This document shows positions 1-6,232 of a stretch of 14,218 nucleotides of DNA, in pieces. The position numbers were made by a program, and so were the translations under genes. Origin of the DNA: Bacteriovoracaceae bacterium (lineage in GTDB: Bacteria; Bdellovibrionota; Bacteriovoracia; Bacteriovoracales; Bacteriovoracaceae); contig CANFNN010000046.1 in NCBI GenBank assembly GCA_947448095.1, forward strand, positions 1-14,218. Reading direction: 5' to 3'. The notes under the pieces are model-generated. The model was not told the DNA's origin and ran no database searches. It saw nothing but the letters and a program-made list of their open reading frames with translations. The stretch's first letter is position 1. Every line of letters begins with the position of its first letter.

Positions 1-416
1 CGTTTAGGAAATTTAGGTATTATCTTTTTATGTTCAAGATCAAATAATCCCTCTTGAGCAAGCTTGGCTTTTAATTTATCAAATTGAAGCTTGAGCTGAC
101 CGGCACCGGCCGGAAGAATCCTCTTGGCCAAGATCTGAAAAGATCCACGCTTTTGATAAACACTTACGGGTCCCAGAACGATAATTTTATCTCCATCCTT
201 TAGACTTCTAATGAGTGGGTTTCTAAGTGCATCCCCTTTGAATAATGCGCAGGAGATACAAGCAGAGGCATCCGAAAGAGTAAAATACCAATGCCCGCTG
301 GCAGAGGGAGAAAGATTGGTCACCTCACCTTGAACAAAGATTTCCTGGAATTCCTCCTCCAGAAGATTCTTTATGGATGAAACAAGATCTGAGACCGTAG
401 CAGCTTCATATTCCAT
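1..416 (-). CDS. xseA: Exodeoxyribonuclease VII large subunit, N-terminal part (runs off the left edge)
   Basis: The visible 138 residues begin with MEYEAATVSDLVSSIKNLLE and match the N-terminal OB-fold of XseA. Family landmarks seen are the opening 'VSDL..SIKNLLEEEF', 'VQGEVTNLSPSASGHWYFTL', 'LKDGDKIIVLGPVSVYQKRG', 'PAGAGQLKLQFDKLKAKL' and 'EGLFD...KKIIPKFPK', which in the family leads into the catalytic domain (beyond the edge here). With the small subunit XseB the enzyme degrades single-stranded DNA to acid-soluble oligonucleotides in the cytoplasm. The ATG overlaps the ctpA stop by one base (TAATG) and has no clear Shine-Dalgarno of its own, so translation is probably coupled to ctpA. An xseB gene might follow outside the window. 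The identification rests on motif recall; it is confident because the whole N-terminal domain lines up without gaps. Confidence 0.93.
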   Translation of the reverse strand, partial: MEYEAATVSDLVSSIKNLLEEEFQEIFVQGEVTNLSPSASGHWYFTLSDASACISCALFKGDALRNPLIRSLKDGDKIIVLGPVSVYQKRGSFQILAKRILPAGAGQLKLQFDKLKAKLAQEGLFDLEHKKIIPKFPK

Positions 417-1837
417 TATTTATTCAGTGATTTTGTTTCTTTGAAAACATTAAAGCCCTGAAGATATCTGACAGCTTGAAGCACTTGATAGTCTTCGCTC
501 GGCTTAAATGTTTTAAACACCTCATCTTCCACTACTTTCTTTTTATTTTTGCGTTTATCCATTTCGCCAATTCTGTGAACACGCTCTTCTCTTTCGAAAA
601 TTTCGCGTTGTTTTTTTTCTGCAGGTGTCTCTATCGCTGCTGTTAAATGATTTCTGAGATCCTTTTCGCGAATATAACGGTCTTCTTTCAAATCTTTTTC
701 AAATGCATCCTGATCAACTTCTTCAATCGTCACATCAGGAATTATTCCAACGGCTTGAATCTTGCGATTTTTGGGAGTCATGTATTGAGCAATTGTAAGT
801 TTAACGCCTGTATCTTTATCTAGCTGAGCAACTGTTTGGACTGATCCCTTTCCAAAAGATTGAGACCCCATAATAACTGCACGCTTATAGTCTTGTAAGG
901 CTCCTGCAACAATTTCAGACGCCGAAGCTGAAGCACCATTGACAAGAACAACCATCGGAGAAGTTAAATCCTTAAAGCCAGATTTTTTAACATACCGGAT
1001 ATCTTTATTTTGGCGATCACGAGATTCTGTTGAAACCACTATGCCTTCTTTTAAAAACAGTGAAGATACGTCCACTGCCTGATCAAGTAAGCCACCTGGA
1101 TTCGAGCGAAGATCTAGGATGATTCCAGAAATTCCACCTTGTTTTGCAGTCTTCGATTTTAGACTTTTAAGCGCCTCTTCCATCGATTCAGCCGAACGTT
1201 TTTGAAATTGTGTAAGACGGATATAGGCGAAGTGATCTGCTACGAGTTCTGATTTGACTGGCTTAACTTTAATCATTTCTCGGACGAGACTGAAGTGCTT
1301 GACTCCTTCGAAGCCGTCTCTAACGATGCCAAGATGAATTTTTTCACCAATTTTTCCGCGCATGCGCTCGATTGACTGCTCGAGAGACATACCAACAATG
1401 GGTTCGTGATTAATTTCAACCAACTTATCTTTTGGTAAAATCCCTGCTCGAAAGGCAGGAGTATCGTCAATTGGAGTAATGATATAAATAACACCGTCTC
1501 GTTGAGTCACTTCAAGTCCAAGTCCGCCGAATTCGCCTTGAGTATCATTTTGCATTTTTTCAAAAAAATCTTTATTCAGAAATGCGGAGTGAGGATCCAA
1601 GGTATCCATCATACCTTTAAGTGCTCCTTCAATTAACTTCTCGGTACTAACTGGACGGTAGTACTGAGTCTCAACCAAGTGAAGAACTTTATTGAAAAGT
1701 TCAAGCTGCTCAAAGCGTGACTTGTTTTCAGTTATTTTTGGGGCAGGAGACTTAACTTCTTTAGATGTTTTATCCGCAAACGAATGGAAAGAAAAACTAA
1801 CGAGGAAAATGGTAGCGATAAATGAACGCAAAAACAT
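416..1837 (-). CDS. ctpA: Periplasmic C-terminal processing protease (S41 family, CtpA type)
   Basis: A 473-residue serine protease exported by an N-terminal signal peptide (about residues 1-21, ending SFHSFA). An N-terminal helical segment (about 44-90, with 'GALKGMMDTLDPHSAFL') is followed by a PDZ domain (about 95-185, including 'GEFGGLGLEV' and 'PAFRAGILPKDKLVEIN'). The S41 core (about 195-370) follows. Family alignment places the catalytic Ser at 305 in 'NGASASASEIVAGALQD' and the Lys at 330 in 'SFGKGSVQ', 25 residues apart as in CtpB and plant D1 protease, with Gln334 completing the usual triad. The C-terminal 100 residues are charged and lineage-specific. CtpA-type enzymes trim or degrade periplasmic proteins, often cell-wall hydrolases and their regulators. 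The start has AGGAG five bases upstream. It lies 26 bases after envC, a pairing common in diderm bacteria, and its stop overlaps xseA. Confidence 0.95.
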   Translation of the reverse strand: MFLRSFIATIFLVSFSFHSFADKTSKEVKSPAPKITENKSRFEQLELFNKVLHLVETQYYRPVSTEKLIEGALKGMMDTLDPHSAFLNKDFFEKMQNDTQGEFGGLGLEVTQRDGVIYIITPIDDTPAFRAGILPKDKLVEINHEPIVGMSLEQSIERMRGKIGEKIHLGIVRDGFEGVKHFSLVREMIKVKPVKSELVADHFAYIRLTQFQKRSAESMEEALKSLKSKTAKQGGISGIILDLRSNPGGLLDQAVDVSSLFLKEGIVVSTESRDRQNKDIRYVKKSGFKDLTSPMVVLVNGASASASEIVAGALQDYKRAVIMGSQSFGKGSVQTVAQLDKDTGVKLTIAQYMTPKNRKIQAVGIIPDVTIEEVDQDAFEKDLKEDRYIREKDLRNHLTAAIETPAEKKQREIFEREERVHRIGEMDKRKNKKKVVEDEVFKTFKPSEDYQVLQAVRYLQGFNVFKETKSLNK

Positions 1838-1863
1838 GAGTACTCCTAAACTGATTATCAGTC

Positions 1864-2871
1864 TTAGATTTTACTCACTCCATTCTGGTCTAACCACAAA
1901 ATAGTGTTTTGGGCGGTATTTTTCTTGCGAACTTCGAAGTATAAATTTTGATCTTCTTTTGAGTCATTTTGTGTATAAGCGAGGATCTCACCATCTTTTA
2001 CCGTGTCATTTTTCTTAACTTTGATATCCATCTTACCTAACAGCACCGTTCTTAGATCAGAGCCATGATCAATTAAAACAACCTGACCATAACTTGCGAG
2101 ATCCCCAGCGAAAACGACTTTCCCCCCACCTACGGCCTTCACAGGCTGGATAGAGTTATATTTAAAGGTCACACCTTTAGCGCTTGCAGTATAAGTCGAA
2201 AAGTCTGATACCGGATTTTTAAAAAAGCGATCAGGTCTTTTTTCGACAACAGGCGCCTGAGAAAAAGTTTTCTTCACTTCAGCTATTTTTTGAGTGAGTT
2301 TTTGCTTTTGAATTTTTGATTCTGCTAGCTTTTTATTTTGGACTTTAGACAAATAAAGTTCCATAGCGACTTTTTTTCGTGCCTCAAGTTCTTGAATAAC
2401 TTTGGCCAGCTCTTCTTCGTTTGTCTTTAATGTCAGAAGCTTACCATCGAATTCAGTCACTTTATTTTCAAAAGAAATGAGTTCTGATTCTCTGTTTTTT
2501 AACTTATTTTGAGCTTGTTTAAGCAGCTCGAGGTGGACTCTTTTTTGCCAGTCTTCAGTCCCCTCATTTTCGCTTTCGATGAGATAACTTTTAAAAATCT
2601 TTTTGTTCTCAGATTGGGCTTCTCTTACTTGCAAGTGAAGCTCAGTGAGTTTATCGCGGTAGAGCTTAACATCCCCCTCGAATTGACGGATCTGTTCGAT
2701 GCTTGAGAGATAAAGATTATTTTTGCTGCCAATTTCTTTTTCCAAAGACGAGAGACGGGCCCCAAGTTCCATGACTTCAGAGCGCGCGCGAACGAGTCCA
2801 TCTTCGCGAACCTTGATGGCCGCAGATGCATTCAGTGCGAATGTTAATCCAATAATGAGTGCTAATCTCAT
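1864..2871 (-). CDS. envC: EnvC-like murein hydrolase activator (coiled coil plus degenerate LytM domain)
   Basis: A 335-residue secreted protein with a signal peptide (MRLALIIGLTFALNASAA), a long charged coiled coil (about 25-205) and a C-terminal LytM/M23 fold (about 233-330). The fold shows 'PVKAVGGGKVVFAGD', 'YGQVVLIDHG' and 'NLYFEVRKKNTAQNTILWL', the last closely like the end of E. coli EnvC. The zinc-binding HxxxD and second HxH of active M23 peptidases are missing: the position after 'IDHGSDLRT' reads VLLGKM. It is therefore expected, like EnvC, to activate amidases rather than cut peptidoglycan. In E. coli FtsEX recruits and switches EnvC, and the gene follows ftsE-ftsX here. The ATG at 2871 is preferred over one 15 bases upstream because it gives the classic ATGA overlap with ftsX, has GGAAG eight bases upstream and starts a clean signal peptide. 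Confidence 0.88.
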   Translation of the reverse strand: MRLALIIGLTFALNASAAIKVREDGLVRARSEVMELGARLSSLEKEIGSKNNLYLSSIEQIRQFEGDVKLYRDKLTELHLQVREAQSENKKIFKSYLIESENEGTEDWQKRVHLELLKQAQNKLKNRESELISFENKVTEFDGKLLTLKTNEEELAKVIQELEARKKVAMELYLSKVQNKKLAESKIQKQKLTQKIAEVKKTFSQAPVVEKRPDRFFKNPVSDFSTYTASAKGVTFKYNSIQPVKAVGGGKVVFAGDLASYGQVVLIDHGSDLRTVLLGKMDIKVKKNDTVKDGEILAYTQNDSKEDQNLYFEVRKKNTAQNTILWLDQNGVSKI

Positions 2872-3668
2872 AAAGTTGGCTTCCATCTCCAGTCTTGCAT
2901 TGAAAAAGTCCAGAACACTGAAAAGACCATTAACAAAATGATCGTATCAAAGAATTTCAGAGTTCCATTTAACAGGCCCATCGCACTAAAAGCGACGACA
3001 ACAACGGACAGACCGACAGCGATGGTTTTACTCGCCACCATTTTTTTTCTTTGAAATTTTTCAATTAAGTAAGATCTTGAACGAAAAAGATCATAACAAA
3101 GCCAGAAGCTAATAACCCAAAAAATGGCCACCACTCCAATCACTCCCCAATCTCCCGCCTTTCCAAGAAAACGATAAAAAGGATGAGATTTCATCACACT
3201 TGTGATCTCAGGATATTTAACGTCAGTCGCCGTCATGTGATCCTTGCCACCAAATTTCACGACTTGCTCTCTCACAAAATCCAAACTTTCCTGAGAAAGA
3301 CTTGGGTTAAGAGAAATGCGGACGGATTTGAAATTCATTAAATCTGAACTCACCTGATAATCAGCGCCGAGCTGGCTCACTAGCTGATTCAACTTACCGC
3401 GACTCTCTTCAGAGGTCTTATCGTTTATATCTAAAACCCCAGGCAGCCGAGCAATCAGATTCTTTAATTTGTTGGCGTCAACATTTTCGTCAATTACAGC
3501 GACAAAATATGGATTCACTATTTTTTCAGGTGAAATTTTTTCTACAACCTCTGCAATCCAAGGTCTGTGCGTCAGACTGAAAGCGAGTAAACACGAAAAA
3601 AGAAAAAAACTGAATCCTCGAATGAGGGATTCGCCAAGAGATTTAAAAAATTCAATTAAATAAAACAT
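2868..3668 (-). CDS. ftsX: Cell division protein FtsX (ABC transporter permease-like)
   Basis: A 266-residue membrane protein with the FtsX layout: a short cytoplasmic start, TM1 (about 17-33), a periplasmic domain of about 130 residues (35-170), then three closely spaced helices (about 173-195, 212-233, 238-257). The periplasmic part carries 'YFVAVIDENVDANKLKNLIA' and a 'PGV' turn, as in the family domain that contacts EnvC or other wall-hydrolase activators. FtsX does not transport a solute; with FtsE it passes ATP-driven conformational change to the periplasmic activator. It is shorter than many FtsX proteins (about 300-350 residues), mostly in the cytoplasmic N-terminus. The gene overlaps ftsE by 13 bases, with GGGG five bases before its ATG, and overlaps envC by four. 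Sequence identity to model FtsX looks low; the assignment leans on topology and context. Confidence 0.88.
   Translation of the reverse strand: MFYLIEFFKSLGESLIRGFSFFLFSCLLAFSLTHRPWIAEVVEKISPEKIVNPYFVAVIDENVDANKLKNLIARLPGVLDINDKTSEESRGKLNQLVSQLGADYQVSSDLMNFKSVRISLNPSLSQESLDFVREQVVKFGGKDHMTATDVKYPEITSVMKSHPFYRFLGKAGDWGVIGVVAIFWVISFWLCYDLFRSRSYLIEKFQRKKMVASKTIAVGLSVVVVAFSAMGLLNGTLKFFDTIILLMVFSVFWTFSMQDWRWKPTL
2880..2884 (-). promoter_or_regulatory. Ribosome binding site fixing the envC start
   Basis: GGAAG lies eight bases before the ATG at 2871, inside the end of ftsX. The alternative in-frame ATG at 2886 would place five extra residues (MEANF) before the signal peptide and has purines directly against the start codon with no spacer, so the downstream ATG is favoured. 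Confidence 0.6.
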
Positions 3669-4366
3669 GCGTGCCCCGAATAGACCAATCGTCCCTGATC
3701 AAGATGAGCGATCTTGCCTGGGAACTGTTTGATTAGTTCTTTATTATGTGTGGCCCAAATAATTGTGAGACCTTTTTTGTGATTGAAATGATTAAGCACC
3801 TCAAACAAGCGGTAAGAATTTTCTTTATCCAATGAGCTTGTTGGTTCATCTGCTAAGAGAGCTGTTGGTTTTGACAATAGTGCGCGAATCATCGCCACCT
3901 TTTGCTTTAAACCACCATTGCAGTCATCAATTTTACGATTGAGATGATCGTAAACACCTAACAGGCGGCTGAGATCTTCCATTTCACGAAAGTATTCATT
4001 CTTGTTTGCGTAAAGAGAAGAGTCATAGGCCATCCACATATTATCTTCACAAGTTTTCTTGTTCAGTAAGCGGAGGTCTTGAAAAACAGTAGAGACAAAA
4101 TGCTTGCTTGATCGTTGATGCGGAAGAATGGCTTTTCCCGAAGTTGGTTCTAAATAGCCACCAAGGACATTTAAAAGTGATGTCTTTCCGGCACCAGAGG
4201 GGCCAGTCAGGAACAAAATTTCACCAGGGTAAATAGTTAGCTGCACCGATTTCAGTGCACAAATGGAGCCGTACTCCACGGATAGATTATCCAGGTGAAA
4301 CAAATAATTCTGATTAGTTGAACCTTGCTGGGTTCGACCTTGTTGAGGAAGACGACCGGTTAACAT
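3656..4366 (-). CDS. ftsE: Cell division ATP-binding protein FtsE
   Basis: A 236-residue ABC ATPase. Walker A is GPSGAGKT (55-62), the Q-loop is 'VFQDLRLL' (Gln96), which resembles the FtsE 'VFQDFRLL', Walker B is 'LLADEPTSSLD' (170-180) and the switch histidine is His207 in 'WATHNKEL'. It is expected to form the cytoplasmic ATPase of FtsEX, powering EnvC-dependent amidase activation at the division site. Two oddities are visible: the ABC signature reads CNGGLKQ (149-155) instead of the FtsE LSGGE type, losing the conserved serine, and there is a 20-residue polar N-terminal extension rich in Gln. The start is uncertain because a TTG at codon 22 would give a typical FtsE N-terminus; the ATG is preceded by an AGG nine bases away. 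It is the first gene after a predicted promoter and overlaps ftsX. Confidence 0.9.
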   Translation of the reverse strand: MLTGRLPQQGRTQQGSTNQNYLFHLDNLSVEYGSICALKSVQLTIYPGEILFLTGPSGAGKTSLLNVLGGYLEPTSGKAILPHQRSSKHFVSTVFQDLRLLNKKTCEDNMWMAYDSSLYANKNEYFREMEDLSRLLGVYDHLNRKIDDCNGGLKQKVAMIRALLSKPTALLADEPTSSLDKENSYRLFEVLNHFNHKKGLTIIWATHNKELIKQFPGKIAHLDQGRLVYSGHACFI

Positions 4367-4389
4367 CCGTGAAACCTGCCTATACTTTA

Positions 4390-4408
4390 GGGTCCCTTCA
4401 TGGAACCC
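4390..4408 (-). other. GC-rich hairpin in the ftsE leader
   Basis: On the minus strand GGGTTCC, loop ATGAA, GGGACCC gives a seven-base-pair stem including one U-G pair. It lies 23 bases before the ftsE ATG and, if the promoter call is right, near the 5' end of the ftsE transcript. No T-run follows, so it is unlikely to be a simple terminator for the HD gene upstream. It resembles the hairpin at 5933-5953 (shared TCCATG at the end of the left arm and a GGGnCCC right arm). Confidence 0.5.
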
Positions 4409-4426
4409 ACTTAACGTTATGCAAAC

Positions 4427-4456
4427 ATTGTACCGAGAGACAAAACAGAAAGTAAA
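4427..4456 (-). promoter_or_regulatory. Predicted sigma-70-type promoter for ftsE-ftsX-envC-ctpA-xseA
   Basis: Reading leftward, TTTACT (4456-4451) and TACAAT (4432-4427) are separated by 18 bases. The -10 matches TATAAT at five of six positions and the -35 matches TTGACA at four of six. It sits in the 120-base gap between the HD gene and ftsE, about 60 bases before the ftsE start. This is a pattern call only. Confidence 0.5.
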
Positions 4457-4486
4457 GGTTACGGGTCAGATAAATAGCCGACAAAA

Positions 4487-5914
4487 TTAAGCGGTTATGA
4501 TCCCTTCTCGCTTAAGTAGTTCATAGGCCGAATCAGAGCAATAAACATTCGGCACAAAGTTAAACTTGGCCTGCAGATCGCTAATGATCGAGTTTTCTAC
4601 GTCACCCAGAAGCAACACTTCTCCGTCTTCCATCAGAATTTTGGCAGGGTCGCGCTCAAGCAATAAATTTTCATGAGTTTTTGATTTCACAAGTTTTTTG
4701 CGAGACTTCACAAAGATAATATTTTTCTTAGGCAGATCTTCAACGATCCAATCTTTTTCAGTGCCTTTCTTTTTCAGAATGTCTTGAATCTCTTTAATTT
4801 TCTCTTCTGCCCGTTTTACAATTTTATCATAAACATGGTCTTCATCCTGGCTCAGAATCCTCTGCTTAAATTCTTCGCATTTAACAGTGCGAGGAGCTTT
4901 TCCAAACAACAGAGAAAAAGCCAGATCCTTAATGCGAGGATTCTTATCAAATGATCCATCTGAATAACATTGATGAAGTTGAGTCATGAAGTACTGATCA
5001 TTAAAAGTGTAAAACTTTTCAGGATTGTGAGCAATCATGTCCATCAGCTGAGAGTAAGAATAGATCTTTCCTTTCTCAAGCATGTAGAAACAAATTTCTT
5101 CGGCAATTGCATCAAAACGTGCCCCTCGGGCCGAGCGCACCACTTGTGAGTACCATGCAAAACGCGCCATCAAAAAATCTTCTACAGCGTGGAGAGCATT
5201 ATGATTAAAGGCCACGATCTCGTGTCCATTAACGGTTGCGACTTTAAAATGATGAAGCAGGTAATCCCGATCGTAAGTCCCATATTTGATTCCAGAATAA
5301 TGGGCATCTCTCAAGAGATAATCCATGCGGTCGCAATCAACTTCAGAATGCAAGATCTGATTAGCAAGCAAACTAGAATCGTTCCCCTTCACAAGGTTAG
5401 AAATTTTTTGCGGGTCTAGATGATAGGCCTTAAGAATATGGGTGATACCACCTGGGTAATCAGTATTTTTTATAATATAAGACCCAAGATGCTCGTGATC
5501 ATCTGGGTGTCCCTTGCCATTTTTTTCATTCGTTGTTTCGCCGTAGCGAATATAGGACATCTCGGTAGTGTGAGAGAACATGAATGTTCCCAAATCATGC
5601 AGAAGGGCCGCAAGCCGAATACTTTGATGAAAAACTTTTTGAGGAGACTGGATACTATCATCAAATAATTCTTGCTCCGAAACCGCTCGATTTAGTCTTT
5701 GCAAGATTTTATGAGCGTTAAACATCACTCCGATAGAGTGCCCGTAGCGAGAATGTTCGGCTCCTGGGAATGTGTAGAAAGTGAACCCCAGCTGTTTAAT
5801 CCAACGCAAGCGTTGATAAAATGGCGTGTGGATAATTTCCCATTCTAAATTTGAGAGATGGATGAAACCGTAGAGTGGATCAAAGATGATTTTGCTTTTT
5901 GAACTGACTTCCAT
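4487..5914 (-). CDS. HD-domain phosphohydrolase, probable dNTPase (SAMHD1/COG1078-like)
   Basis: From the ATG at 5914 this is 475 residues. It opens with 'KIIFDPLYGFIHLSNLEWEI', typical of bacterial SAMHD1-like HD proteins. The metal-binding set is His59 in 'SRYGHSIGV', His106-Asp107 in 'LAALLHDLG' and Asp195 in 'SEVDCDRMDYLLRDAHYSG'; the latter block and the following 'KYGTYD' are diagnostic. The family binds a divalent metal and hydrolyses dNTPs or related phosphoesters; substrate here is unproven. The C-terminal 130 residues are charged and probably helical. Start choice is uncertain. The ATG has only a weak GGTG upstream, whereas a TTG at 5941 adds nine residues and has AAAGGGG eight bases before it, but that site lies within a hairpin. 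It stands between a small basic protein gene and the ftsE promoter, with no obvious functional tie to either. Confidence 0.87.
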   Translation of the reverse strand: MEVSSKSKIIFDPLYGFIHLSNLEWEIIHTPFYQRLRWIKQLGFTFYTFPGAEHSRYGHSIGVMFNAHKILQRLNRAVSEQELFDDSIQSPQKVFHQSIRLAALLHDLGTFMFSHTTEMSYIRYGETTNEKNGKGHPDDHEHLGSYIIKNTDYPGGITHILKAYHLDPQKISNLVKGNDSSLLANQILHSEVDCDRMDYLLRDAHYSGIKYGTYDRDYLLHHFKVATVNGHEIVAFNHNALHAVEDFLMARFAWYSQVVRSARGARFDAIAEEICFYMLEKGKIYSYSQLMDMIAHNPEKFYTFNDQYFMTQLHQCYSDGSFDKNPRIKDLAFSLLFGKAPRTVKCEEFKQRILSQDEDHVYDKIVKRAEEKIKEIQDILKKKGTEKDWIVEDLPKKNIIFVKSRKKLVKSKTHENLLLERDPAKILMEDGEVLLLGDVENSIISDLQAKFNFVPNVYCSDSAYELLKREGIITA

Positions 5915-5932
5915 GTGCACCAGAAATGAACA

Positions 5933-5953
5933 GGGGCCCAAACCATGGACCCC
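5933..5953 (-). other. GC-rich hairpin between the small basic protein gene and the HD gene
   Basis: The minus-strand RNA would read GGGGUCC, loop AUGGUUU, GGGCCCC, a seven-pair stem with one U-G. The same bases on the plus strand would leave a C-A mismatch, so the fold favours the leftward transcript. It is followed by TGTTCATTTCT rather than a pure T-run, so terminator strength is doubtful. The left arm contains the GGGG of a possible Shine-Dalgarno for the TTG start at 5941, so folding could hide that site. Confidence 0.5.
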
Positions 5954-5964
5954 TTTAGATTTTT

Positions 5965-6177
5965 TTAATGAAGAGTGATTGTTTTTCTCTTACCTTTGCG
6001 AACCTTAGCAACTTTGCTGATGGCGTATTCCATCAACATGAAAGCTTCTCTACGCAAACCATTCTCATGGATATAGCGATAAAAGTTTTCAATATCACCG
6101 TTTGAGCGGAAGTTTTTGATTGTCATTACTTCAGGTGCTACGCCGGCTTTTTCATCAAGATTTACTGTTTTAGACAT
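5965..6177 (-). CDS. Small basic conserved-looking protein of unknown function
   Basis: A 70-residue protein that I do not recognise. It begins MSKTVNLDEKAGVAPEVMTI, has a central predicted helical part (about 20-57, with 'DIENFYRYIHENGLRREAFM') and ends in a lysine/arginine-rich tail ('KVAKVRKGKRKTITLH'). There is no signal peptide or membrane helix, so it should be cytoplasmic. It is judged real because it has a strong AGGAG five bases before the ATG, a predicted promoter upstream, no better ORF on either strand, and protein-like composition. The basic tail could bind nucleic acid or ribosomes, but that is only a guess. It follows the GAF/AAA+ regulator by 55 bases and precedes the HD gene by 50 bases, with a hairpin between. 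Confidence 0.75.
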   Translation of the reverse strand: MSKTVNLDEKAGVAPEVMTIKNFRSNGDIENFYRYIHENGLRREAFMLMEYAISKVAKVRKGKRKTITLH

Positions 6178-6197
6178 ATGGACTCCTAGGTCGTGTT

Positions 6198-6226
6198 ATT
6201 TTACTTTTATCAACTCAACTCTTCAA
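6198..6226 (-). promoter_or_regulatory. Predicted sigma-70-type promoter for the small basic protein gene
   Basis: Reading leftward, TTGAAG (6226-6221) and TAAAAT (6203-6198) are 17 bases apart, in the short gap after the regulator stop codon. The start codon of the 70-residue protein lies about 20 bases downstream, with AGGAG between. This is a pattern call only. Confidence 0.5.
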
Positions 6227-6232
6227 CATTTC

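Noticed and set aside
1850..1862. Inverted repeat ACTGATTATCAGT between envC and ctpA.
   Set aside because: Arms are short, the centre is a single base, and no T-run of useful length follows. It could be chance in an AT-rich spacer, so it is not called an operator or terminator.
4394..4402. Tiny frame ATG-AAG-GGA-CCC-TAA within the ftsE leader hairpin as a leader peptide.
   Set aside because: Four codons with no usable Shine-Dalgarno; most likely incidental.
5933..5966. Plus-strand reading of the 5933-5953 hairpin followed by TTTAGATTTTTTT as a rho-independent terminator.
   Set aside because: No gene on the plus strand needs one, the T-run is partly the small gene's own 3' end, and the plus-strand stem has a C-A mismatch.
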